Positions 13,601 to 25,588 of a stretch of 64,000 nucleotides of DNA are shown in pieces. The DNA lies in assembly GCA_018907035.1 (NCBI GenBank), contig JACCIC010000205.1, forward strand, positions 720,001-784,000. The letters run 5' to 3'. Positions within the stretch are counted from its first letter, which is position 1; each line of letters begins with the position of its first letter. The position numbers and the translations under genes are program-made. Below the pieces are notes generated by a model. That model saw only the letters and a list, made by a program, of their open reading frames with translations, ran no database searches and had not been told where the DNA came from. The stretch comes from Sycobia sp. Sy_11. Taxonomy: Eukaryota > Arthropoda > Insecta > Hymenoptera > Epichrysomallidae.

Positions 13601-16600
13601 GCCATTGATCTGACATATTAATAAGAACAAAGTGAGTGTATTTAATGGAATAATACACCTATTCGTACAAATTTCAAAGTCAGAGATGTAATAGTGCGAT
13701 TGGATTTCTGTTACTCAGCTCAGCTCGCCTCGATCTTCGGCCACTCAATCCACCGTTGGTTATTTCATAATCGCCGCGCACCAGCCTTGTTCCTTGTTGC
13801 ATGAACGTTAGTTCGGTTCAACTCATCACGAAGTTTTTCTCTGATCTAGTCTTTAACTTCACTCCATTCGCCAAGGCAAAAATTAAATAATTCCTCTTGC
13901 GAGTCGCTTGGAAATCGAATCAGCTGAAATGACAACGACGCGCTTATTTACAAAAATAACAAAGATGAATTTATTAAAATGAAATATTCGCCATTCTATA
14001 AATATACTTGGAGCATCATCCCGTTACTTTGGATTTTCAATCTATTGACTAGTCCATCGCAATACGCTATAAAAGCAAAGCAATACAAAAAAATTAAATA
14101 TAGGTGGAACGTGATCCCGATCGGACCTTACAGCATCGCGTCGTTAATTCCTCCGTATCCCGACGAGAATATTGCCAATCGCACCTAAGCCCCACGCGTA
14201 TCGAGTAGTCTTATTATTGTGGTAGGGTTATCGTTCGTACTAACGGTAAGTAATAAGCCTCCTAAATTTGTCCGGTCTAGTCCACCACAGAAAACTACCC
14301 GTTTTATCGCAGTATCGCTGACTTGAAAACGGTGAGTGTTGGTCTCCTCTTTTGCGATTGCCCTTTCGTACCGTTGAAGCTGCTTGAACGTCTCGTATTG
14401 TCTCGCACTGGCCGCGTTTTAGCGAATATTTGGCTTTGCCGTATTCTGCACCACTCCCACGGGCCACTACGCGAGTTTGTATACTTATTGAACAGACAAA
14501 GACTTTTCAGATCTTAAACGAGAGATCCTAGTATAACTTAGGCAGTGTTAACTTACAGTTACCCAGTCTTGTATAAACAAATGCTATCAGCATTGATATG
14601 CGGAATCAAGAACAGTCATCAATAACGACTTTATGCTTTTCATGTATCGTTATGGATAAGAGAATCAATTCCATTATATTTAACTCAATCACATTTTCGA
14701 TTATCCATAAGAGTACAACAGAGCTACCTAAAGGTATTTCTGTAATATAATAGGTATTCGTGGACACGCATAGTCTAAATTTTTTTTTGTTACGGGTATG
14801 TAATGCTAAATAAATCGAGAGCTTGTCCTGACAAAGAACATTTACACGATCCCACTATCAAATCTCAGCATAGGAGACCTTCTAGTGGTGAATGATTAGG
14901 AAATTCGATTCAGAAATTTGCTTAATACTGCCGAAATATGAGAGAGGGGGCTTTCTCTTCTTTTTGTCTACGATTCCAAGTCTTAGCATACATCATGGAA
15001 AACCTCGATGACAATGGAAAAAGAAAAGACCTTCTGAAATTCGTGATATAGATATGCCAAACTCGGTGACGATAGCGACTCCGCAATTCGATTAGTAAAG
15101 TTGGTAATATCAAAACCTTAAAAAGTTTTATATGAATCTTTACACGCTAATCATATTTAGTTCTTGTTGTTGAAGAAGTCTGAGAAAGAGCTTAAAATGT
15201 TGGATCAAATATCCAAAATCATCCAAGAATTTGCTCTTGGCATCAATGATTTCTGTAATAAAGAACCGGGTCGCTCATTTTTTTATTTTATACAGATTTG
15301 GACTGATTTTGCAGTTCTGTTTTAATATACAGCTGACTGAATATCATAACTATTATTGATATATTATAGACAAGTAGTAAAAATATTTCAGATTTAATAA
15401 ATTTACCTTTTGCCTACATATATGTATGTATGTACCAGACAACTTTATTAGCATACGTGGGATTCCTGTTTTAACGTTTTCATGACCAAAGATTATTTAC
15501 GTATGTAACGAATCAACTGTGGAAGCTATGGGGAAAAAATCAGCTTTCATAAATATAAGTAGTTGTTTGTATTCCGATTCTGGTTTTCTTAATCATATTA
15601 TATAAAGTCTATCTTGGCGCAATTTTTGATTGCAAGCTGGACTGGCGACAACATATGTACCTACAACGGACCAAGATTACATTAGCTTTGGAAGTTCGAG
15701 TTGTTTACCATAAAAAAAAAAAAAATGAAAAGCACTCAGGGAGCTAATACTGTAGAAGATCGAGACTAATAGGACAATGCCCATTATGAACTTGGGTATG
15801 TTACTCTTTGGAAATGAATTAAGATGCAGGCTAGGAAACCGGTCCTAAGAAATCTAAACTCTCTGGATTGCAAAAACAGCCGACATATTCAGATTTCAAA
15901 GAATCTGTACATCACAGATATTTCTTAGATGTGCAAGAACAAGTCGATCGGAATTTTTATCTTCGATAAGAAATGTAATATTGATATAAAATTTGAAAAG
16001 TTTCAATGCAACTACTGCTTTGAATCAGGTTTTTCTAATCAAAATATATATTCCACTGGGCTTGGCCAACGGTTATTCCCGCCGGAGAGCCAAAAATCTC
16101 GGCGAACACGAAAGTCATGTGAGGTTAATTTATTTCGTAAGGAGCAACAAAGGTACAGAAATGTCCTACATAGAATAATCTGTACAAACATTATTTATAA
16201 TGTTTACGTGGATTAAATAAAAACAATGTTTTTTACAAAAATAAATAAAGAATTTGGATTCTTACACGTAGCACCAGTCTGCGATGTCAAAACTTTTAGT
16301 GTCTGTAGAAAGTGTGTGGCAAGGACTGACAGTCACTGTAAAATTTAATCGACCGTCGACTTTCAATGGATCGAGGGCGCGTTGAAGTGCCTGCGATATT
16401 TCCGAGCGACTGCAAGACGACGGTAAACACCACATCCATTCGTAACTTGTCGAATAGGGTGAGATATTTTTCAATTGCTAAAGTAAAAAAAATTTCCTAC
16501 AATATAGATTAGAAAGTCTTGTCTACAAAAACTCTTAGCAAAATATTTTCAACGAGAGATTATAAGGAAGTATTATATTTGTCTCAAATAATTACCGAAG

Positions 16601-17872
16601 CTGCAGCAATTTGTATGAGAAAATCTTTCATGTCTACTGCACTAGATATCCTTGAACCATTGAGAACTTGGAATTGTACTAATGCATTACAGGCCTGTGC
16701 TGTAAAATTTAGTCCTGTTTTGATTGCTATGCACTCGTCATAATTGCCCAATTGTTGGATGTTGCCAGTTAAGACACCAGGGGAAAGTTTTGCCGATGCA
16801 TCGTACACTAAAAAACAATCGAATAAATTTACTTTTAAATCAGTAGAATGAATTATGAACTTATTACTTATATTTCTATATGCTATGAAAATTATGTAAA
16901 CTGATAAAGTGACAAAAATATTAAAATAGTATAAGAACAAGCAAAGATGCTGGAAAATTTTTTACAAAACAATTAAAACTTAACTCGTAAATTTGAATTG
17001 ATGCACGACCCTAAATATATCCTCATTACTCTTTAAATTAGTTCATATTTGAATTGCTAATGTATCAACTGAAATTTATAAAAATGATTACTATCTTGAT
17101 AATATATAAGAATATATAAGAATAGAATTAATTTTAGATCATCAGAAAAGGCAAAGTCCAACAATATTCTACACAATTGTTGAAAAAACAACAACAAAAG
17201 CTAAATACTGAAGCGTAAGAGAAATGCAACTATTCCTAAATTGTGCGATGAGTATTTTTCATTTCGTAATTGTCGTTTGCATTGGAACTTCCGACACTTA
17301 TAGCTATATGGCAAGTTTAACGAACTTCGCGTCTCGAACTTATTCCGAGAAGTGTATAGCTAGCTTGAAAAATATGATTGATCAATACAATATAAATACA
17401 TGTGTATTTTACTATCATTATCAGTGTAGTAAGTGCAACTAATAATGACTTTGTAGAAAAAAAACGATTGTTTGCCTTCTACAAAGCATCCGATAATAAG
17501 CTTAAAGTTCAAACTATAATTTCAATTAGAATAGCATCAGAAATATGAAATAACTTCGTTTATTTTTGTAACTTCATTATACTTTCATTATTATTAATTA
17601 GATAATATAAATGTATAGTCAAAACAACTTTAAAATTAAGTTTATTAAAAAAATTTTAGACGTAAGTCTAAAATCTCTAAGTAAATAATGAAGTGCAGTA
17701 TCAACTATATCCTCTATCAGTATAGCTATTTGTGAATCTTATTTCAATCGAGGCTATTTTTAGAGAGCAAAAGTTTATTTCCGCGAACTTGCGATACAAA
17801 TTAACATACGCCTCCGCGAGATTTCACGTTGGAACGTGTGACACCAGCTCGAACGTTCGTTGCGAAAAACAA

Positions 17873-17937
<65 letters not shown>

Positions 17938-18071
17938 ACAACACATCTGAACTACTTTTCCCGACGTAACCATCCCCCAATAAGATTTATGTGGTTCGTG
18001 AACCCCGCGTGGAAAGCAATATTTGTAAAGGACGTGTAGGAACTCGAGGCTCATGCGATCCAAGAGAGATT

Positions 18072-18118
<47 letters not shown>

Positions 18119-20078
18119 ATAAGATATAATCACGTGTTTTAAGCTTAGGTTTGGCTCAGACTTAACATACTTTTCTAATACTGGCAATTGTTTTTCATCC
18201 CAAAAGAAATTTAGAATTCAAATTTTTCGCAAATACGTATACTGTCAACAAATAACTTAAAGTTCCGGGAAAGCATCATATATGCTTCCTCTACGGGACT
18301 TTGTAACGTTAAAATCCCAACTATTTGTTTTTCTGAAACTTAAAAAATTAAGAATAATAAATACTGCATAATATTCATTAAATTTTGTCCATTATTTGCA
18401 ATTTTTTAAATTCAAAATTGCAATTTTAAAGAAGAATTGAAATTCCTTGCGATCAGATATTTATATTCCATATAAACGATGCATAAAAATCATATAAATG
18501 GGAAAGTTATATTAACTTTTATTTAAAAAATTGTAAAAAAAATGACAATCTTAATTTCTTGCATTAGTTTATGATTTAATGTAAGGATTTTTATTTTTTA
18601 CATATCATTCAACGTGTCAGAAGTCGCTCTATTTATTCATTTAAATATCGCTGCTTATCGGCAACGGAGGTCTACGATGTGTTTGTAAACAAAGCAAATA
18701 TAAATAGGATTGTTACAGAGGCGCGTGTATCCTGCGGTCGTCGAATTAGTAATCACTGACTCTTGCAATTAAGTCAACAGAGTTCTTCCTTTCCTTTTAT
18801 TTCTTGAATTTTACATTTTAAAAATTAGAAATAATGCAGGGAGTTAAATTAAGATTATCTTTTATTTATATTTTATATATCATCATAAGAAAACGACATT
18901 GTAGTAGAAAAAAGACTTGTGTATGAAGTGATGGATATGTTTGAGAAGAATAAAATTACTTATTGCAGTATGTATTCACTCAAAATGTCAATTCTAAATT
19001 TCTGTACTTCAGAGGAATATTGGAATGAGTCGCTGCACCATCGGGTCTTCTATATAGATATATTAGAAAAGACTGTCAGTTTTAAAGCAAATCCAGAATC
19101 CAAACATGTGACTCTCCCCCTCTCTCTTTGTGAGTAAATATTACAATTATTTAACAATATTAAATCAAGAGTACATTTATAGATGATTGCTTATAATCGC
19201 TAGCAAAATAATATACGTAACAATACCTGTATGATGAATATTTTGGATAGAATTTGAAACATTTTTATAAAGTATCCTCAATATTCAGGAATGGAGATAA
19301 TTAAAACGATAAGATATAAAGAGTAGGTTTTCTGGCTTAGAACATCATATATACATCTCCGAATCATATAATTTACTCTTGCAGAAAAGAATAAACTTTG
19401 AATTACGAGAGAAAAAGAAATTCTTAAGAACTTTGTAAACATAGAGATAAAATCATAATAGCTATGGATGACCGATGTAGAAAACAAGTTAAATCTATAC
19501 ATTCATTGTATCGTTTGTGTATCGGACTAATCGTTATCAGCAAAATCCTTCGGTCAACAAATTTTGTAAAATAGTATAAGCCAATTACAGTTGACCCGCG
19601 AGTTATACCTCATCAAGTTGCATGATAAAATCTTTATAATCAGTAGCTGTTAACAATCATACGTATAATTTCTATCAAATGAAACCTCGCGGATTATTGA
19701 TTTTTTTTTTTTTTTTTTAATATTTAACAAATGAATTCGATCGACAAAAGAGAACTTTATAGTAATTTCATTCATATGTTTTGACTATCATAAGAAGTCA
19801 TCGTGAATCACAGTTCCCAATCTCTGATGCAATCTGATCTAGGGAAAAATCTGTATCATTCATCGTATAATTAAGTTTAATGATAAGCGATCCGAGATGG
19901 TACGATGCAATAATTGGCGTTGCAATAAATTAAACCAGAGAATATTATTGTTTATTTTATAACAGAGGCATTGAAATTTTCAATGCCTCTGTCCATATTC
20001 ATTTAAAAATATAACATTTTATCATATAAATAAAAAAATCATATTTTATTTTAGATATATGTAATAATAATAACAACC

Positions 20079-20113
<35 letters not shown>

Positions 20114-21147
20114 AATAATAATTTTACACGTTCTTAGAACGAGACGTACGAAAAAATGTTATTTTTGAATTTAACAAATTGATCTTTCATTTGTAATCTT
20201 ATATTTTAAGGAGAGCATTAGTGTTTTATTAGAAGTTATATTGGAATAATTATTGCAATTATATTGGAAACTTAAACTATTATTGGCATGGGCTTTCTAC
20301 ATGTCTTCACACGTTTTCAATTAAATTTGCGGTAGTTAATACAGAGCTATATATAAAAAATTATAGTACATTGAATAATGTACTATAATTTTAAATAACA
20401 CAACCTTCATATTATAAGTATATCCCCCGCTTATCATATCTTACGTTTAAAATTAGGACATCTGTGATCTCACTACAAAGCTCAATAGGCGTTTTAAAGC
20501 ATAACGTACAAAAAAGTTATTTTTCTCATTTTAATAAAATTTTTTCTTGTATTTTTTTATATCTTCAAATCTCCAAATAGAGGCCCAAGCTAGAAAATTT
20601 ACTTTTATTTTATGCAGAAAATTTACTTTTTATTATAACATTAACTTATGCAATTCCATATACAAATATACATGTATATATACGGAAATAAACTATTAAA
20701 TCATTCATAAAAATGCTTTTTAAGTTTATCATGCGTTATTAAAGCGATGCTATGTCATTCTATATAATACTTATTTAGATTAGATAACATTATGAAATGG
20801 TTAAAAATTTTCAGTAAATTACGTATTCTGAACATTTACATGAAGCGATATCGATTCCAATAATGTCGAGGATACGAGTATTTTTAGATTTTTATTTATT
20901 TTTGGTAATCAATAACAAGGATTGGCCCTATATTACTAAATTATATACTGATCTAACAGTATAAAATAATAAATATCTCAGAAAAAAAATGATAAAACGT
21001 GCAAATGAATATTTTTATCGGGTGTAAATAATATTGTGTTTGGGCACGTTTTAAAAAGTACGCTTAGTCGCAAAATCTACGTTTCTTATAACAACTCGTA
21101 ATTCCTAATGAAATTTAGCTTGGAATTTTTTTGATATTTCAGACTTT

Positions 21148-21182
<35 letters not shown>

Positions 21183-22978
21183 TTTTACCAAGAAATACTA
21201 ATGTAATATAAATATACTAATGTATTATAAAAATTAAATATAAAAAATGTATTTGGAATTTTTCGATGTAATAAATCAATTTTTATTTTGCGCAGTTTAC
21301 AATAAATTGAATAACCCAAATTGTTGATTTAACTGAATTTTGGTTTATAAAATAAAATTAGAACACCATTTAATTATTTGTTCAACATAAATCTATTATT
21401 TGTACAACAAAATTTATTATTAATATTACAATAATCAAATATGATTTCATTTTATAATCTTGATAGAAACAATTAGTAAAAAAATACAATAGGAGTAATG
21501 AAAAATCGTTTGATAAAAATTTTTAAATATAAAAAATGGAGAATTATAAAAAGTATTAACGTATTTCAAATATTTCCTATTTCAAGAATTTATTTTTTCA
21601 AATCTTATAAAATTAACTCAAAACATTTACAATATTTTCAAGATAAATTTTTGTATCGTCAGGTAGTTTAATTTGGTTTCATATAAAAATATATAATTAA
21701 GATTTTTCGATTAACTTTCCTACTTTTCATTATTCAGAAAATCTAAAAAATGGAAGATCATATGATTAAAGTTTTTGTCAAAGAGCATTAAATATTAAAG
21801 AGCTTACAATATTAAAGCTGTATAGATTAGGTATCGACTAAAAAATACTGTCTGGATATTAATCAATGATTAAATACTCTTATCTGTGTATAAAAACTAA
21901 CATTACTAAAGGTGAACAATATTATTATTTCATCTTATCTCTAAAAAAATATATTAAATTATTAAAAATATTAAAAATGAGTTATTAAATTTGTCAAATA
22001 CGTATAATATTCTGTAGTCGACTGCAATAACGGAAATTTCTTTTCCAATTTATTATCCATAATTTTTAATCTTTTTGTTTTCGATTGTTAAACATTTAAT
22101 ATGAAGTTATAAATAAATTTCATTTTAAAATATTCTAAACGAAATTATATCTAAAATAATTGTATATCGATGTTTAAGAATATTAAATGTTTCAATAGAG
22201 GTTATAATTCACGCTAGCGTAATTTTAGTAGTTTTATTTGACCTCGATTTTATATTTTTGATATATATTTTATCGTTTTTTTTTCTTTTTTCAAAATATT
22301 ATAAGTATAATGAATTATACCGAGAATAATATTTTCATCTATTAAGCAAATATGTTTTCGAATTGTACTGAAAACTATTTTTCAAATTAATTAAAATAAA
22401 CTGTTTTTCTATCAAATACATACTTTCCTAACTTATAAGAATACAGTTTTATTGATATACATGATTTAAGAAAATATTTACTTGATAACTGAAAATATTT
22501 TTCTCGGCCAGTATACACATTGGCCTTCAATTTAAGTAATGCACACATATCGTATAACAAAATATTTCATGCCTAAAGTAACATCGAATATTTTTCAAAA
22601 TACCTTTAATTTTTTTATACTTAGATTTATTAAAGAAGATATTATTAAAGAGGATAATTCTGTGATATGTTTATATTATATTAAAGAAAAATTCTTTTTT
22701 TTAGAAAAAATTTTCAAATTGTATACGAATTAGGCTCTTAGAAAAAAAACTAAATTAAAAAGGAACTAAATAAAAAAAAACTGTCCAAGGAAATAAATTA
22801 ATTTTCATTAACGATATAATGATTGCATTTTGTAAATAACTTTCTTTGGTAATAATATTTAATGAAAAAATGTAATAAAATTAATTTTTTTCATCACATT
22901 TTTCGTTCAGCCTATATCTCATACTATCTTATAATGTATATACATATATATACATATATATACATAACATATATATAC

Positions 22979-23029
<51 letters not shown>

Positions 23030-23726
23030 ATACATATATTTAAAGAGATTTTCGCCACATCGAATAAGACATGCCTCTTTAAATAATTTAGAACGGCTAT
23101 AAACATTTCTTTTTGCGTCGGGCAAATTTTGTTTCAGATAAATGCGTATATTAATTTGTAAAATATATAATATTTGATTATCGCCCGACTCTCGAGGCGT
23201 TTCGCACGTGTCGTTAAATTATACGATTATATATAGCATAAATTAGAATATTTACATGGAATTCCAAGAGGTTTGTTTTGTAATTATAAGATGATAAGAC
23301 GACCCATTTAAAATGAAGAAAACAGCTGTATCGTCAAAAAATAATTTCGCGTTCAGATGTGTACACGCACGCGCGCGCGCGCGCGCACCACAAAAGAATC
23401 CTTATGCATCAGAAGGCTATATAACTAGAATTATGTTAAATAATAATAATAAAAATAATAACAATAATAAATAGTGTACTTTGCATGGCCCAAGGGCTGT
23501 AGTTTTCGAGCTCCTCGAAATAAATTCTGCTGTCCGTCAGGCACTCGTTGGAAGCTGCCACGGTGGGCGCGAACGGTCCCACAAGAAAATCGGGTATATT
23601 GAATTCCCTTTGCGCGATCGAGCCATCGTCGATCACTGGTTCCGCGACCGCGCAAAGGCTCGCGGACCAATAAATCGCTGTCAGAGCAAAAGTGAGAAGT
23701 GAATTTAATCCCTTGCACGTCATCAT
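4617..23726 (-). CDS. nrf-6: nose resistant to fluoxetine (NRF-6)-like acyltransferase, 11 exons
   Basis: Multi-pass membrane protein of the NRF-6/acyltransferase 3 family. The worm founder acts in lipid or yolk transport and drug uptake; the substrate is unknown here. Exons, 5' to 3' on minus: 23726-23480, 16807-16596, 16477-16266, 12422-12331, 12136-11943, 9191-9025, 8189-8021, 7939-7740, 7665-7533, 7039-6850, 5116-4617. All have AG/GT borders and phases that agree, giving 771 residues. Start: first of two tandem ATGs, just before a signal peptide (about residues 1-28). The NRF domain spans about 60-220 (exons 1-3), with paired cysteines in WCLPSSCS. A membrane helix follows at about 224-240. 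The acyltransferase 3 core opens with LDGLRYISICW and YGH (His about 301), then CDTFFLLSG and many helices. Odd: the tail after the last helix is low-complexity, with seven alanines, and the last exon is far richer in GC than the others. Very confident of family; exon borders are by eye. Confidence 0.93.
4801..4826 (-). repeat. (GCC)n triplet run coding for poly-alanine
   Basis: A pure GCC/GGC triplet array inside the last exon of the NRF-6-like gene encodes seven alanines in the cytosolic tail. It is a likely site of length variation. Confidence 0.9.
9649..10034. mobile_element. foldback MITE-like element, copy 1
   Basis: The ends are inverted copies of each other. The left half starts with AAATATTTTTAT and runs to TGACAGTGAGACTGTCCTTA (about 9695-9730). 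The right half has AAGGACAGCCTGACTGTCAT and ends with ATAAAAATATTTGTTA. The interior also folds back: AACATACTATTATTAGTAAA at about 9801 pairs with TTTACTAACAATAGTATGTT at about 9853-9872. No coding capacity. It lies in intron 5 of the NRF-6-like gene. Its ends match the element at 48818-49329, so this is a family rather than a chance palindrome. Confidence 0.85.
10125..10360. repeat. dispersed repeat, copy A (shared with 20355-20570)
   Basis: The core at about 10232-10305 (CTTCATATTATAAG, then GATTATCATATCGTACGT, then GATTAGGAC) recurs at about 20404-20462 with scattered changes. An ATTATA-GTACATTG element precedes both, so the homology may extend about 100 bases upstream. No coding potential. 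Both copies lie in introns of the NRF-6-like gene. Class unknown. Confidence 0.6.
12423..16265. other. intron 3 of the NRF-6-like gene, higher-complexity DNA
   Basis: This 3.8-kb intron is less AT-rich and less repetitive than its neighbours, especially 13690-14520 and 15990-16160. Short frames occur at 12822-13058, 13092-13343 and 13979-14188, but none resembles a known family. Together with the reverse-transcriptase-like piece at 15601-15711, I read the region as an accumulation of old transposon debris. Confidence 0.45.
15601..15711 (+). pseudogene. non-LTR retrotransposon reverse-transcriptase remnant
   Basis: The plus-strand frame reads YKVYLGAIFDCKLDWRQH followed by an R-x-K-I-T-L-A-L segment. 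This matches the thumb-proximal YLGVxFDxKLxW..H motif common to Jockey/I-type reverse transcriptases. It ends in an A-rich run, and no further conserved RT blocks can be followed on either side, so the copy is a heavily decayed fragment. The motif match is short, hence moderate confidence. Confidence 0.45.
17873..17932. repeat. (TA)n microsatellite
   Basis: TA run of nearly 60 bases in intron 1 of the NRF-6-like gene. Confidence 0.97.
18074..18117. repeat. (TA)n microsatellite
   Basis: TA run of about 43 bases, 140 bases from the previous one. Confidence 0.96.
18680..18691. promoter_or_regulatory. paired forkhead (FOX) site in a complex intron segment
   Basis: TGTTTGTAAACA contains GTAAACA and, on the other strand, a second forkhead-like core, forming a near-palindrome. 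It sits in about 170 bases (18605-18780) of unusually high-complexity, CpG-containing DNA inside otherwise AT-simple intron 1. That is the sort of context expected of an intronic enhancer. Binding is inferred from the motif only. Confidence 0.35.
19963..19991. repeat. perfect 14-bp inverted repeat
   Basis: CAGAGGCATTGAAA is followed after one base by its exact reverse complement. It lies in intron 1 of the NRF-6-like gene and is surrounded by AT-rich DNA with no other fold. Confidence 0.85.
20071..20120. repeat. (AAC)n/(AAT)n microsatellite
   Basis: About eleven AAC/CAA units flanked on both sides by AAT units. Confidence 0.95.
20357..20392. repeat. hairpin with perfect 16-bp stem
   Basis: A 16-base arm ending in TAGTACATT is followed by a GAAT loop and its exact complement. 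It directly precedes the dispersed repeat copy B and may be one end of it. Confidence 0.8.
20393..20570. repeat. dispersed repeat, copy B
   Basis: The core at 20404-20462 shares CTTCATATTATAAG, a TTATCATATCTTACGT block and AATTAGGACATC with copy A near 10232-10305. Downstream both run into a T-rich stretch with AATAAATTTTT-like words. It lies in intron 1 of the NRF-6-like gene. Confidence 0.6.
21149..21178. repeat. (TA)n microsatellite
   Basis: TA run of about 30 bases. Confidence 0.95.
22935..23028. repeat. compound (TATATACA)n-(TA)n microsatellite
   Basis: TATATACA-like octamers pass into a pure TA run of about 45 bases. Confidence 0.95.
23366..23388. repeat. (GC)n/(AC) run
   Basis: A short alternating CG run, preceded by CACGCA, about 90 bases 3' of exon 1 of the NRF-6-like gene. 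Alternating purine-pyrimidine DNA of this kind can form Z-DNA. Confidence 0.8.
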
Positions 23727-24433
23727 ACTGCTTTTCGTCCCCTTACTGCTACACCTATTGAGCACTGCACTTTCGTACTAATTTTTAGGCACTTGTTATA
23801 TTTTTAATAACCATTAAAGTTTACATTTACATATATATAGAGATGTATGTGTTCACTGTATATATACACATATGTAATACATCATTGGTTTTACGATTTA
23901 TTTCACTAATGCATGGGTATCTGTGAAGCGGCACAACTTCGCGATCAAAGGGTATACAGAACCGAAAAATTTATTATAGACCATGGACATAAAAAGTTTG
24001 AAAATCAATGTTATATATATAAGACGCTCGATAATTCTAAACCTGTCCGTATACAAGTCGAGACATCAACTGTCAGCGAACTATATATTGCCACTTGCTT
24101 TTATATGCATGGTTGGATTGTCTACGTGTTGGTGTGCATGTATATCTGTATGTATGTATATTTATGTAAAGAGATGGGGAAAAATAGTACGGAATCGTTA
24201 AATAATGAACTTTAAAAATTATTGTAATTATTATACATAGATAAATAATATCGACCAATGCCGACCAAGTTATATCTACGTAAACGCCCGCAGACAGAGC
24301 CCGTGCTTGGGACCCCCCATCTTCTATGGAGGCTTCCGCAGGGCGATAGAGTTCAAAATGAAAAATCCTTTTTTATAATTTATAATTTTTTTAACCCTAT
24401 TTCCTGTGAAGAATACTAAGAGAGTATTTTGAA

Positions 24434-24439
<6 letters not shown>

Positions 24440-24486
<47 letters not shown>
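24440..24486. repeat. (TA)n microsatellite
   Basis: TA run of about 45 bases. Confidence 0.96.
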
Positions 24487-24489
<3 letters not shown>

Positions 24490-25528
24490 TTTTTTTATAA
24501 ATAACAAGATATAAATATAATTTCAGCAATATATTATATAGTTTTTTATATAAAAACTATATAAAAAATAGTTTTTATACGTAAATGTTAATAAATAAAT
24601 AGCACGTGCTCCTAAATTATTATTATTAAATATATTTTTTTTAATAGAATTACCATTATATAGTAGGATATAAAATTTTAATTTTTTGCTTATGGTAATT
24701 TTTAATGTTTTTAGACAGTCAGTGATTAAATTAAATAAAAATTTGAATTGTTTCTTATTTTTATTAATAAATGTTTCAACTTGTATTAATAAATTTTTAG
24801 CACATTAGTTTAGGATTAAAGATGACAGTGAATTATTGGATAATTATTTTATAAATCGGCGAACTATGTTTGGTCAAAATGTTTGTCGAATTATGCCAAT
24901 TGGTGCATATACTTTAAACCTTATTTTTTATATACCTTAATTTATTTTTCATCGATAATACAGTTTTCATCCTGCCATTGTTACTGTTATATTTATATAA
25001 TACATACCTGCATATAATACATTGAATTTTAAAATAAGTTTGTCCCACTGAAAAGAAGGAAAGAAAGAAAGATAACTAATACATGCCCGATGACTATTAA
25101 TATGCATGACTTTTTGTCGATCGCTCAGCTTCGCGTGTAAAAATAATCAAAAAATATAAACCAAGTACAAGCAATCATAGAAAAATAATTTTGTATATAA
25201 AAATAAACAGAAATAAAATTATAAATGCCTACAGAGAATGGCAAATACATTATTAAACCCGTTACTTTTTATTATCCGGCATGAACATACTGACACGTGG
25301 AATAAAATGAATAAAAATAGATATAAATTTTTTTAAAGAAAGAATTTAAAAAACTCTTTAAGATAAATAAATTTAAAAAAAATTAAAATTTTTAAATAAA
25401 TAACTAATATTTATTGTAATTAATCCAAAAATAAGAATAGATAGAGCTTTTACATATTCTTCCTCAAATTAAATAATATAATAAAATTCTGAATAAAGAA
25501 TTTCATAAATTATGGATAAATTTTATAA

Positions 25529-25530
<2 letters not shown>

Positions 25531-25585
<55 letters not shown>
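25531..25585. repeat. (TA)n microsatellite
   Basis: TA run of about 53 bases. Confidence 0.96.

Positions 25586-25588
<3 letters not shown>

Noticed and set aside
12489..13605. Several 60-84-codon frames on both strands in intron 3
   Set aside because: They overlap one another, resemble no family and lack splice or start support. More likely old repeat debris.
13979..14188. 69-codon frame with a hydrophobic start resembling a small membrane protein
   Set aside because: No family match, no second helix and no transcript context. Interesting only if conserved in relatives.
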